Shown: one piece after another, positions 54,062 through 62,341 of the stretch
Position numbering within the stretch: position 1 is the stretch's first letter
Layout: the number at the start of each line of letters is the position of its first letter
Notes under the pieces: generated by a model
Seen by the model: only the letters and a program-made list of their open reading frames with translations
What the model was told of the DNA's origin: nothing
The model's database searches: none
Made by a program: the position numbers and the translations under genes
From: a cyanobacterium PCC 7702
GTDB lineage: Bacteria > Cyanobacteriota > Cyanobacteriia > Cyanobacteriales > Nostocaceae
DNA length: 64,000 bases
Direction of reading: 5' to 3'
Assembly (NCBI GenBank): GCA_000332255.1
Contig: KB235926.1
Coordinates: forward strand, 640,358 to 704,357

Positions 54062-55144
54062 ATGACCGATCGAATTCAACTGGCTATCGTCGGAATCGGA
54101 CGGTGGGGTGTAAATTTGCTGCGAAATTTTTTAGGGCATTCGCAAGTAAAAATAGTAGCTTTAGTAGATTTAAACGCAGACACTTTACAAACTGTCAAAC
54201 GACAGTATCAATTGGATGAAAGTGTATTGCTGACAACTCAGTGGCAAAGATTAAAGCAAGTAAAAAATCTGGAAGCCGTAGTCATTGCTACCCCAGCACA
54301 TACCCATTACTCTTTGATTGCTGACGCCTTGAATTGGGGATACCACGTTTTAGCAGAAAAACCCTTAACTCTCAATCCCCAACAATGCTGGAAATTGTGT
54401 CAACTCGCACAAAAACAAAAACGCCAGCTCGTAGTAGACCACACCTATTTATTTCACCCAGCAGTGGAACAAGGGCAAGCTATAGTAAGAACAGGAAAAC
54501 TTGGTGATTTGCGCTACGGCTATGCTTGTCGTACCCATTTAGGGCCGGTTCGTCAAGATGTAGACGTACTTTGGGATTTAGCCGTTCACGATCTTGCTAT
54601 CTTCAACAGCTGGTTGGGACAGATACCTGTAAGCGTCCAAGCAACAGGTAGAGCGTGGCTGCAAACAAAAGCAAAACATCTTCCTTGCTTACCCCAATTT
54701 GATTTAGTATGGGTAACTTTAACTTACTGCGACGGTTTCCAAGCTTACATTCACTTGTGCTGGCTCAACCCTGACAAGCAACGACGTTTGACAGTGGTAG
54801 GCACTCGTGGCAGCTTAGTTTTCGATGAAATGTCACCAACATCACCTTTAACTCTACTGCACGGTGAATTCGAAGTACAAGGAAACCAATTTGTTCCTAC
54901 AAAGCAAAAACAACAAATATTACCAATAGCAACAACTGAACCTTTAAAACGAGTTTGCGATCGCTTTGTAGACTGCGTCCGTAACAATACCCCTTGCTTG
55001 GTTTCATCTGGTTGGATAGCAACACAATTAGTGCAAATTCTCGCCGCCATCACAGAATCTCTCAACCAAGGTGGAAAACCTGTTTTTCTAGACAAGGATC
55101 GCTATTTATCCTTCGGTTGCAAATCAGACAATTTATTTTTTTGA
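54062..55144 (+). CDS. Gfo/Idh/MocA family oxidoreductase
   Basis: The 360-residue protein has an N-terminal Rossmann fold ('RIQLAIVGIGRWGVNLLRNF'), 'EAVVIATPAHTHYSLIADAL' and the signature 'HVLAEKPLTLNPQQCWKL' with the catalytic-type Lys, then the C-terminal alpha/beta domain ('VLWDLAVHDLAIFNSWLG'). NAD(P)-dependent sugar or inositol-type oxidation is expected; substrate unknown. ATG at 54062 was chosen over a TTG at 54044. It precedes the ABC exporter by 27 bases, possibly one transcript. Confidence 0.9.
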   Translation: MTDRIQLAIVGIGRWGVNLLRNFLGHSQVKIVALVDLNADTLQTVKRQYQLDESVLLTTQWQRLKQVKNLEAVVIATPAHTHYSLIADALNWGYHVLAEKPLTLNPQQCWKLCQLAQKQKRQLVVDHTYLFHPAVEQGQAIVRTGKLGDLRYGYACRTHLGPVRQDVDVLWDLAVHDLAIFNSWLGQIPVSVQATGRAWLQTKAKHLPCLPQFDLVWVTLTYCDGFQAYIHLCWLNPDKQRRLTVVGTRGSLVFDEMSPTSPLTLLHGEFEVQGNQFVPTKQKQQILPIATTEPLKRVCDRFVDCVRNNTPCLVSSGWIATQLVQILAAITESLNQGGKPVFLDKDRYLSFGCKSDNLFF

Positions 55145-55171
55145 AATTGTAAAAATTAATATAATTTTTTT

Positions 55172-57058
55172 ATGCCTAGCATCTCCAACCCACAAACACC
55201 GTCCCGCTTAGGGTACCGTCGGCGCGAAAATGACTGGCGGTTATTTTTACGTTTAGCACCCTACGCCCGCCGTCACCAAAAATTACTGGCGCTGGCCATA
55301 TTACTACTTGTACCCATGTCTGTGGCTAACGCCCTGCAACCGTTTCTGGTCGGACAAGTTATTTCCTTAATTCGCAAAGAACCAAGTACTTACGAGTTTC
55401 TCCGCCGTTTTTCCTTTTGGCAGGGTTTGCAAGTTTTGGAAATATTGTTAATCTTCACGGTAACGGTACGGCTGCTTTTGACCGGGGTTCAAGGCTACTT
55501 GGTACAAAAAGTAGGACAAAAAATTACCGCTGAAATTCGCCAAGAATTATTCAATCATGTGACATCTTTGGCCATACGTTTTTTTGACCGCACACCCGTA
55601 GGTAAATTAATTACCAGGCTCACCAGTGATGTGGAAGTATTGGGAGATGTATTTTCCACCGGAGCCATTGGCATTGTCTCAGATCTGTTTTCCATCCTGG
55701 TGATTCTCGGCTTTATGTTTTCTATCCAATGGCAGCTGGCTTTGTTGCTACTTGTAATTCTACTACCAGTATCAGCATTAATTATTTACTTTCAGCAGCA
55801 GTATCGCCAAGCCAATTATAAAGCTAGAGAGGAACTTTCAGCACTCAACTCCCAGTTGCAAGAAAATATTGTTGGCATCAATGTGGTGCAGTTATTTCGA
55901 AGAGAAAAATTTAATGCCGAGCTGTTTCGCCAAACCAACCGAAACTATATCAAACAAATAGATAAAACCATCTTTCACGAATCTGCTGTTTCTGCCACTC
56001 TAGAATGGGTTTCCTTAGTTGCTGTTGCTGGCGTTCTTTTGACTGGCGGTTATTTACTTTTGCAAAAAAGCTTGACTTTTGGAACTTTATCTGCGTTTAT
56101 TTTATATGCAGAGCGATTGTTCCAACCCCTACAGCAGTTCGCAGAAAAATTTACAGTCATTCAAGCAGGTTTTACAGCCATAGAACGCGTCACCGATATT
56201 TTAGAGGAACCAATAGAAATACGCGATCGCTCCCACCCCAGAATCTCAATTTTCGATTCTCGATTTGGGTACATCGATGAAATAGCAGAAAATCTTAACT
56301 CCGCTGGCGAAAATTCCCACCCCCAGTCAGGAGAAATTAAATTCGAACATGTATGGTTCTCCTATAAAAATGATGGTGAATATGTCATCAAAGATTTAGA
56401 CTTTACCATTCATCCAGGCGAAAAAGTAGCGTTAGTAGGCCCCACCGGCGCTGGAAAAAGTACAATTATTCGCCTTTTGTGTCGCCTGTACGAACCCAAC
56501 AAAGGACGCATTCTCATTGATGGTATAGATATCCGAGAATTACCCCAAGCACAATTGCGGCGATATATGGCAGTAATCCTACAGGAAGCTTTTTTGTTTG
56601 CTGGCGATGTCAAAAGCAACATTAGCTTGGGAGATGGATACACCTTTGCAGAAATTCAACAAGCAGCCGAAAAAACCAACATCGCCCAGTTTATCGAAAA
56701 ACTTCCCGAAAAATACGACACCCAACTACGAGAACGAGGTACTAATCTTTCTAGCGGTCAAAAACAACTTTTAGCCTTCGCCCGCGCTGCCATTCGTAAT
56801 CCCCAAATTCTCATCCTCGATGAAGCCACCGCTAATTTGGATGTCGGAACAGAAGCCTTGATTCAAGAAGCTTTAAACAAACTATTGGTGGGACGCACCG
56901 CAATTATTATCGCTCACCGCCTCTCCACGATCCGCAACGTAGATCGCATTTTCGTACTCAAACGCGGTGAACTCATCGAACAGGGAAGCCACGAACAGCT
57001 GCTCCAACAAGGTGGGCTTTATGCAACTTTACACAAATTGCAAATGTTAGGAAATTAA
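55172..57058 (+). CDS. ABC exporter, fused permease and ATPase
   Basis: The 628-residue half-transporter has six membrane helices (about 35-330) and a C-terminal ATPase with Walker A 'VGPTGAGKSTIIRLL' (about 422), the signature 'LSSGQKQLLAFARA' (about 526), Walker B 'PQILILDEATANLD' (about 547) and the switch His in 'IIAHRLSTIRNVDR'. It resembles MsbA/LmrA-type exporters and would act as a homo- or heterodimer to export lipid or drug-like molecules. A partner half-transporter is not in the window. The c-di-AMP riboswitch follows in the same direction. Confidence 0.93.
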   Translation: MPSISNPQTPSRLGYRRRENDWRLFLRLAPYARRHQKLLALAILLLVPMSVANALQPFLVGQVISLIRKEPSTYEFLRRFSFWQGLQVLEILLIFTVTVRLLLTGVQGYLVQKVGQKITAEIRQELFNHVTSLAIRFFDRTPVGKLITRLTSDVEVLGDVFSTGAIGIVSDLFSILVILGFMFSIQWQLALLLLVILLPVSALIIYFQQQYRQANYKAREELSALNSQLQENIVGINVVQLFRREKFNAELFRQTNRNYIKQIDKTIFHESAVSATLEWVSLVAVAGVLLTGGYLLLQKSLTFGTLSAFILYAERLFQPLQQFAEKFTVIQAGFTAIERVTDILEEPIEIRDRSHPRISIFDSRFGYIDEIAENLNSAGENSHPQSGEIKFEHVWFSYKNDGEYVIKDLDFTIHPGEKVALVGPTGAGKSTIIRLLCRLYEPNKGRILIDGIDIRELPQAQLRRYMAVILQEAFLFAGDVKSNISLGDGYTFAEIQQAAEKTNIAQFIEKLPEKYDTQLRERGTNLSSGQKQLLAFARAAIRNPQILILDEATANLDVGTEALIQEALNKLLVGRTAIIIAHRLSTIRNVDRIFVLKRGELIEQGSHEQLLQQGGLYATLHKLQMLGN

Positions 57059-57124
57059 ACAAAGAATAGAATGGTAACTTATTGACTGTTTCAACGCCTG
57101 GAGATATGTTTATTAGTGTAAGTG

Positions 57125-57300
57125 GGTATTCATAGCCTAATTCAATCCAGCAGCAGACACCACTAAAGTCAAAAAACACAAAGCTGGAACAGAAGCGGAG
57201 GAACCAATCCCCAGGGGCGAATCCCGCACAGGGAAAGACACCTTCCAGTCTTAGCCCGTCAGCTAACTCCGTCGGCATTGGAAGGAGTACCTTGCGGTCT
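57125..57300 (+). promoter_or_regulatory. c-di-AMP riboswitch (ydaO-yuaA leader)
   Basis: The aptamer core matches the ydaO consensus I recall, in order: GCGGAGGAACC (57195-57205), GGGGCGAATCC (57214-57224), GCCCGTCAGCTAACTCCG (57254-57271), GGCATTGGAAGGAG (57274-57287). The CAGCTAACTCCG block is diagnostic. The 5' boundary is estimated. The next plus-strand gene is the 82-residue unknown protein at 57437; an extended pairing TCCTAGC (57300-57306)/GCTAGGA (57342-57348) lies between. ydaO switches usually turn genes off when c-di-AMP is bound and, in cyanobacteria, often precede cell-wall or osmotic genes. Confidence 0.88.
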
Positions 57301-57436
57301 CCTAGCTAACCCACCTCAACAACCGCTACAAAACTACAAAGGCTAGGACCATGAAACAATTGAATTCCCATTGCCACAGGTAAAGTTTTTGACAAGCAGC
57401 CTATTGCATAATTAATAATTAAGTTTAGGAGGGAAA

Positions 57437-57685
57437 ATGCCAATTACAAATCGTGCTTTCTTTACTGATGTAGATTTTTTCCCCGACCATCAGTTTAAAT
57501 TGATTGGAGAATGTGCAGGTAAAAAGCTTTTATTAGTAGGTAAAACTAAAGCTTACGGCGATCCGATTGTAGCAACAAGCGAAACAGACGAACCAGGTCA
57601 TGAAGATTTATATGCCTCAGACCTTTATGAATTAATGAAGTTTGGCCAAGAACCAGTAAAAGTGACAGGAGAAATTAGCTGCTAA
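57437..57685 (+). CDS. Small protein of unknown function under a c-di-AMP riboswitch, 82 aa
   Basis: The protein starts 'MPITNRAFFTDVDFFPDHQF' and continues 'KLIGECAGKKLLLVGKTKAY', 'DLYASDLYELMKFGQEPVKV', ending 'GEISC'. It is soluble with mixed alpha/beta character; two cysteines (near residues 26 and 82). A strong AGGAGG lies about 7 bases before the ATG. The riboswitch at 57125-57300 is its only visible upstream regulator. I recognise no family; its role is unknown. Confidence 0.75.
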   Translation: MPITNRAFFTDVDFFPDHQFKLIGECAGKKLLLVGKTKAYGDPIVATSETDEPGHEDLYASDLYELMKFGQEPVKVTGEISC

Positions 57686-57728
57686 GTTGTGGTAAGGTTG
57701 AATACTGTACCCAAAAACCTGAGATTAA

Positions 57729-58205
57729 TTACCGGACACCACCTGTAGAACTTTTGTAGTATACAGGTTCATTTTCTGGCTTCCATTTGATGTTGCAACC
57801 GATACTAGGTTTCTGGTTCCAAGCAACGCTAGGACGACTGTCGTCTAATTGTCCGCAACAGACAAGTTTTCGATTGGCATCAAACAGAAAAAAGTCTGGA
57901 GTACAAGCAGCAAAAAAGTCTTTAGGTGTCTGTTGGTTTTCGTCATAAAGCAAAGGAAAGGACAGGCTTAATTCTTGTGCAAAAACTCGAAGTGACTCCG
58001 GTCCGTCCTCGGGACAGGCATTGGCGTCTTTAGCACTAATGGCGATAATACCAATATCGCGATCGCTACAATCCTGACCAAGTTTCGCCAATTCTTTACT
58101 AGCAAGGTCGGAAAGGGAAATCGTTTGACCCGTAACCACATCCGGAAGATGAAAATCCGGTACCAAAGTACCTAATGGCAGCATTGTTGAAGTTGTCAGT
58201 GGCAT
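57729..58205 (-). CDS. Thioredoxin-like (TSA/redoxin) protein with in-frame losses
   Basis: The 158-residue protein begins 'MPLTTSTMLPLGTLVPDFHL' as the cyanobacterial TSA-like redoxins do. The middle and end are recognisable ('IAISAKDANACPEDGPESLR', 'AACTPDFFLFDANRKLV', 'KPSIGCNIKWKPENEP'). Two blocks are missing in frame: after 'SLSDLASK' the segment that normally holds the CxxC centre, about 20 residues, and after 'QLDDSRPS' about 25 residues. GAGGAG 9 bases upstream sets the ATG at 58205. It follows the SsuA-like gene. It cannot have the normal redox activity, so it is either decaying or repurposed. Confidence 0.8.
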   Translation of the reverse strand: MPLTTSTMLPLGTLVPDFHLPDVVTGQTISLSDLASKELAKLGQDCSDRDIGIIAISAKDANACPEDGPESLRVFAQELSLSFPLLYDENQQTPKDFFAACTPDFFLFDANRKLVCCGQLDDSRPSVAWNQKPSIGCNIKWKPENEPVYYKSSTGGVR

Positions 58206-58257
58206 AAAATCAAACTCCTCAAGTTTCAAAGTGATTGAATCGCACCCAAACCCTGCG

Positions 58258-59349
58258 CTATTTTTGACTGATTGTTGGGGGAGTAATTGCTGCGTATTGT
58301 TCGGGTGTCAGCATCGCTTCGCGAACATTGATAGGTTTGGGAAGCAAACCATTTTTATAAAAATAATCTGCAATTCGCTGTTGCTGTTGGATCAATTCAG
58401 GAGAAATAGCTCTCAATCCATAACTGCGGCGACTAATAACCAGGTCCATCACATCTGCAGGAAGTTTCTGATAGGGTACTATTAACTTTGCAGTTTCCTT
58501 GGGATGCGCTTCAGCCCAGCGCTCAATTTTATCAATCTCTTCGATGACGATGCGCACTAACCCAGGATTATCAATGGCAAACTGTTTGGTGGCAATATAG
58601 TATCCACTAGGTGAATCCAATCCTTGAGCAGTTCTGATAATTTTCGCTTTACCTAATTTTTCAGCCCTAGCTAAATGGGGATCGCTAGTTACCCAAACAG
58701 GTATTTTTCCTTCTAAAAATGCACTCGCAGCTTCTACATTAGGTATGCTCAAAACTTGAATATCGCTGTATTTCAATCCTGCATCTTCCAAGGCTCTAAG
58801 AATAAAATAGTGAGATGCAGAAGCTTTTTGGAAGACAACTTTTTGTCCTTTAATATCCTTGACCGTCTTAATGGGAGAATTTGGTGGAACAACGATCGCA
58901 CTTCCCTTACCAGTCTTTTCTGTTCTGCGTCGACCAACAATATAAGCAATCTGAGCTCCAGCAGCTTGGGCGAAAATAGGAGGAGTTTCCCCCACAGAAC
59001 CTAAATCGATTTTGCCGACATTCATGGCTTCCATCAACTGCGGACCTTGGGCAAATTGCGCCCACTCCACCTTGATACCCAAGGGTTCTAGTCGTTTTTC
59101 AAGTACTCGCGTGATTCTAACCAAATCGCCTGCTTGCTGATACCCCATGCGCAATACTTTCGTTTTAATTCCAGGTATATTGGTGTTTGCAACAACGTTG
59201 CCACCAAAAGATTGATTCTCTACTTTTTGACTTTTTTGCGTACAACTGATCAACGTCAAGGAAGTTGCTAAGGTGAACAATCCTGGTACTAAAACCAAGC
59301 TCAAGCGGCGAAAAATATTGAAAGAGTAAGAGCTAACCGTTGCAACCAT
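58258..59349 (-). CDS. SsuA-like sulfonate/nitrate-type substrate-binding protein
   Basis: The 363-residue lipoprotein (lipobox 'LTLISC') has an ABC-type periplasmic binding fold: 'VLRMGYQQAGDLVRITRVLE', 'ALEDAGLKYSDIQVLSIPNV' and 'IPVWVTSDPHLARAEKLGKA' are typical of SsuA/TauA. Ligands are alkanesulfonates or related compounds in the family. No permease or ATPase partner is adjacent. Transcribed before the TSA-like gene, 52 bases apart, likely one operon. Confidence 0.88.
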   Translation of the reverse strand: MVATVSSYSFNIFRRLSLVLVPGLFTLATSLTLISCTQKSQKVENQSFGGNVVANTNIPGIKTKVLRMGYQQAGDLVRITRVLEKRLEPLGIKVEWAQFAQGPQLMEAMNVGKIDLGSVGETPPIFAQAAGAQIAYIVGRRRTEKTGKGSAIVVPPNSPIKTVKDIKGQKVVFQKASASHYFILRALEDAGLKYSDIQVLSIPNVEAASAFLEGKIPVWVTSDPHLARAEKLGKAKIIRTAQGLDSPSGYYIATKQFAIDNPGLVRIVIEEIDKIERWAEAHPKETAKLIVPYQKLPADVMDLVISRRSYGLRAISPELIQQQQRIADYFYKNGLLPKPINVREAMLTPEQYAAITPPTISQK

Positions 59350-59661
59350 AAATTTTTGTCAAATAACAGTAAACGAGTCACCTGCTCGCACACCCGCTCT
59401 CGCCTGCAGGAGAAAGAGTAAAATACGGTTTATTGATAGATTTATAGGTGTATTATTAGATATGATTGCATAACCGCAAGGACAAGACAAGTGTTTAGTA
59501 AGCAAAGTATACGTTAATCTTAATTTATGGTTATCTAATTATTAGGTGTATTGTAGAAACTGAAATTGCAATTGGTATGCACATGGTTGTGCGGATGCGA
59601 TTGCAAGTTTTAGAAGCCAAAATAGATGGCAGTATGCAATAGAGTTTGAGAGATTCAACTG
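59350..59661. other. Intergenic region, no gene recognised
   Basis: Divergent spacer between the SsuA-like gene and the secreted small protein. It is AT-rich in the middle; I see no ORF, RNA gene or clear repeat. It must contain both promoters. Confidence 0.4.
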
Positions 59662-60045
59662 ATGAAATCCTGGCTTTTGCCTTTGGTAGTTATAATTTGT
59701 ACATTGAGTGGGATAAAGGCATCTGCTCAATCCACAAATGTTATACCTTGGGAAGTTTCTGGCGATCGCGCTACTTTTTTAACAACCAAACCAGCCACAA
59801 TTAACAGTAATTGGGGTATTTTTAATCGAAAAAATCACCTACAAACACCTGGGCTTTCAATTTCGGTAATACGTCAGCGAGAATGTCAAAATATAATTGA
59901 ATTAATCAAAGATCCAGCTCGGATTTTAAAAGAATGCGAAAAGGAAAAAAATAATCCTACCTTTGAAGATACCCAGTCCATCGATTATTTTAAACCTCCC
60001 AAACAACTAGATTCAAGTATTAATATCACAGTCACTAAATTTTAA
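59662..60045 (+). CDS. Small secreted protein of unknown function, 127 aa
   Basis: A signal peptide ('MKSWLLPLVVIICTLSGIKA', cleavage after 'ASA') precedes a 105-residue mature part with 'NSNWGIFNRKNHLQTPGLSI', 'VIRQRECQNIIELIKDPARI' and 'EKEKNNPTFEDTQSIDYFKP'. Two cysteines (near residues 75 and 92) could form a disulfide. Periplasmic location is likely. No family recognised. It converges on the haloperoxidase-like gene with a hairpin between. Confidence 0.65.
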   Translation: MKSWLLPLVVIICTLSGIKASAQSTNVIPWEVSGDRATFLTTKPATINSNWGIFNRKNHLQTPGLSISVIRQRECQNIIELIKDPARILKECEKEKNNPTFEDTQSIDYFKPPKQLDSSINITVTKF

Positions 60046-60062
60046 TTATGCCAGTGAAAACA

Positions 60063-60084
60063 CGGTAATCTAATTCGATTACCG
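60063..60084. terminator. Bidirectional hairpin between convergent genes
   Basis: CGGTAATC (60063-60070) and GATTACCG (60077-60084) form a perfect 8-bp stem with a TAATTC loop. It sits between the stops of the secreted protein (60045) and the haloperoxidase-like gene (60103), with a moderate T-rich tail (TGTTTT) on the minus strand. Confidence 0.65.
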
Positions 60085-60102
60085 CTTTGAGTCAGTTAAG
60101 TC

Positions 60103-61860
60103 TTAGACAGTAATCTTTGTACCGTCAAACTTGGTGAATGTAAAACCATTGAATCTTTCGTTATATCCTAGCCTTTCATCTCTGAGGATGCTGATAGCAA
60201 CCTCCTCTCCCAAAGCTAGAGCAGCAGCACCATCCGAACGCCAGTGAATACCACCATGACCGCGACCAATAGCGTAGTTAGTTGCTAGTTTGTTCAATTC
60301 ACCACCGACTGTGAGTGGAGGACCGCTGTAGGGAATAACTTTCGTAGGATCGTTGGGATCTGGTTCCACCGGATTGGGAATGACAAAATTTTCATCAAAG
60401 AATGCTTTTAACAAAGTAGCTTGAACGCCAGCAATAGCAGCTGCACCACCAGTATAGGAGGAATGAAATGGAGCAGCTTCTGGATAGGCTTGAGGCAGTA
60501 AATAAGTACCAAAAGTACTAAAAGTACGAGCTAAGGCTGTAGAATTCAAGACTTCGGAATTAATCGGATATTCAGTTTTATTGACAAGATTGTTGTGGAT
60601 CAATCCGCCGTATGCTTCTGGTCGGAGAGTACGGTGTACGTAATACTTTTGCCAGTAGGAGGCTCTGATTGCTCGCGAGGGAGCTAACAAAAGCAAGGCT
60701 TGAAAATGAGCTGGTGCAAAAGTTGCAGCAGAACCTTGTTGGGTTTTCGAGTTGAGATAAGGATTCCCCGGATTCAAGGGTGCATTAATACCACCAGTTA
60801 GGATCAAGAAGGCTCCAAAGAACAAAGCCCCACCAATATGTGCTAACTCGCCCAAATCGCGAATAGTGAATATGTAACGGCGTTTTGGATCGTACTGGAT
60901 TGATTTACCAGAATTGCCACCGTTTTGAATGAGTAACCATTCTTCGTAGTTGGTGAGGAAGTCATTTTGCTTGCCAGCTAGAGCAGTGCGAATCAGGGGC
61001 GAAATAAATTGGGTGTTATAAGGAATTTCCTGTAATAAAAACTGGGAAATGTGAGGACCATCTGTAACTCCTGGGGGAATCACGTGTTTTGCTGTCCGAC
61101 CGGAAGGATCGTTGGGATCGACATAGGTGACGCTACCGCGAAACAGAGTTTGAGGAGTAACAACACCATTTTGTTTGGGCCCGTAAAATGCCGAAAGATT
61201 ATTCAGTTCTGCGATCGCCGCAGAAACATTCGGGTCATCCTGGAATCTGTGAAAAGGTACGTCCCGCAGTAAAGCTTGCCAATAAAGTTCCACAGCTTCT
61301 GCTGCTCGAGCTGCACTATCTAAAGGCGGTGGTGGTGGAACCGCTATCTGAGATGCATTGATTCCTTCCAGACTAATTGCTAATGGCCCTTGAGGATTGA
61401 CCAGTTTTCTGGTACCGCCCAAGATGATATTTTCAAAGTCATTGGGATTAAGCGTTGTCAGTGCTCGAATTAAAGAATCGTAAGCTTTGAGATCGACCTC
61501 ACCTCGTTGGTTATGGGGTAATCCCCTAGTATCCGTAGCAATTCTATTGGGGTAGCGTTCCTCATCACCGTTAGTTGGATGGGGTGGAATTTCTATTTGT
61601 AAATTGACTTGCGCTGCTTCCACACGTACTTGAAAGGCTTTCTGACGAAACCTGATATAGTTGAACTGCCTGCTAGCAATCTCCTGTGCTCGCAAAACTT
61701 CTTTTGCTTGGACAATATTTCTTCTGCTGCTCGAAGAGAAAGATGAACCCACTACTCCCGTAACGACACTAGCAGCAGTAAAAATTCCAGCGTGACCTAA
61801 AAATGAGCGACGACTACCAAATAAGTATTTTCGATTTTTATCGTAGGAATTCAGTTCCAT
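60103..61860 (-). CDS. Vanadium-dependent haloperoxidase homologue with altered active site
   Basis: The 585-residue protein has a Tat signal ('GSRRSFLGHAGIFTAASVV'), then a haloperoxidase/PAP2-type core. Vanadate-binding features present are 'YYVHRTLRPEAYGG' (Arg) and the axial His region 'RGHGGIHWRSDG'. The central motif, usually SGHA or AGHA, reads 'SYTGGAAAIAG': the acid-base His is Gly (codon 60445-60447, about residue 472). Typical partner residues around it ('EAAPFHSSY', 'LLKAFF') are kept. So the fold is probably intact but halide oxidation is doubtful. ATG at 61860 has AGGAGA upstream; a start at 61923 would add 21 residues. Confidence 0.85.
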   Translation of the reverse strand: MELNSYDKNRKYLFGSRRSFLGHAGIFTAASVVTGVVGSSFSSSSRRNIVQAKEVLRAQEIASRQFNYIRFRQKAFQVRVEAAQVNLQIEIPPHPTNGDEERYPNRIATDTRGLPHNQRGEVDLKAYDSLIRALTTLNPNDFENIILGGTRKLVNPQGPLAISLEGINASQIAVPPPPPLDSAARAAEAVELYWQALLRDVPFHRFQDDPNVSAAIAELNNLSAFYGPKQNGVVTPQTLFRGSVTYVDPNDPSGRTAKHVIPPGVTDGPHISQFLLQEIPYNTQFISPLIRTALAGKQNDFLTNYEEWLLIQNGGNSGKSIQYDPKRRYIFTIRDLGELAHIGGALFFGAFLILTGGINAPLNPGNPYLNSKTQQGSAATFAPAHFQALLLLAPSRAIRASYWQKYYVHRTLRPEAYGGLIHNNLVNKTEYPINSEVLNSTALARTFSTFGTYLLPQAYPEAAPFHSSYTGGAAAIAGVQATLLKAFFDENFVIPNPVEPDPNDPTKVIPYSGPPLTVGGELNKLATNYAIGRGHGGIHWRSDGAAALALGEEVAISILRDERLGYNERFNGFTFTKFDGTKITV

Positions 61861-62341
61861 AATAGTTTCTCCTGAATTAAGGTAAAACTCATAACAAGCA
61901 GAAACACAAAGCCCGAACATCATAGAAAATGCGGGCGCGTCTACAACGCAAACAACCTAGCATCTGTTTAATTGCAGAAGCCTCTTACCGAAAAAGTACT
62001 ATTTATCTATCGATATACCGTATTTAAATTACCTAAATCAGAATTTCGCATATACGAAAGCAAAAAGCAAGAGGTTTAAATAACAGCAAAATTCAAAAGC
62101 AAAGACACTCCCCTGTTTCTGGGGATTTTACGTAGTAAGCACAAAGCGTGCTTTTAACAAAAATTTTGTAATAAAACTTAGATACCCTAAAGACTTTACC
62201 TTGAATTGTATAAATTTTAGTAAATAAGAATTTATACAACAAATGGTTATATAACCTGTGACATAAGATTTTCCGACAGACAGACGCTAATTGCTACCAT
62301 TAGTCTTAATCTAGTACAAGTGAACTAAAAAGAAAGAATAA
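61861..62341. other. Intergenic region with a small hairpin
   Basis: Divergent spacer before phrA. A TCCCC/GGGGA hairpin (62109-62125) followed by TTTTA may be a weak plus-strand terminator of an unseen transcript. Otherwise AT-rich with no gene found. Confidence 0.45.

Noticed and set aside
57351..57383. 10-codon frame ATG to TAA between the riboswitch and the 82-aa gene
   Set aside because: Too short, without a ribosome-binding site; could be chance. A leader peptide or relic of a lost gene cannot be shown.
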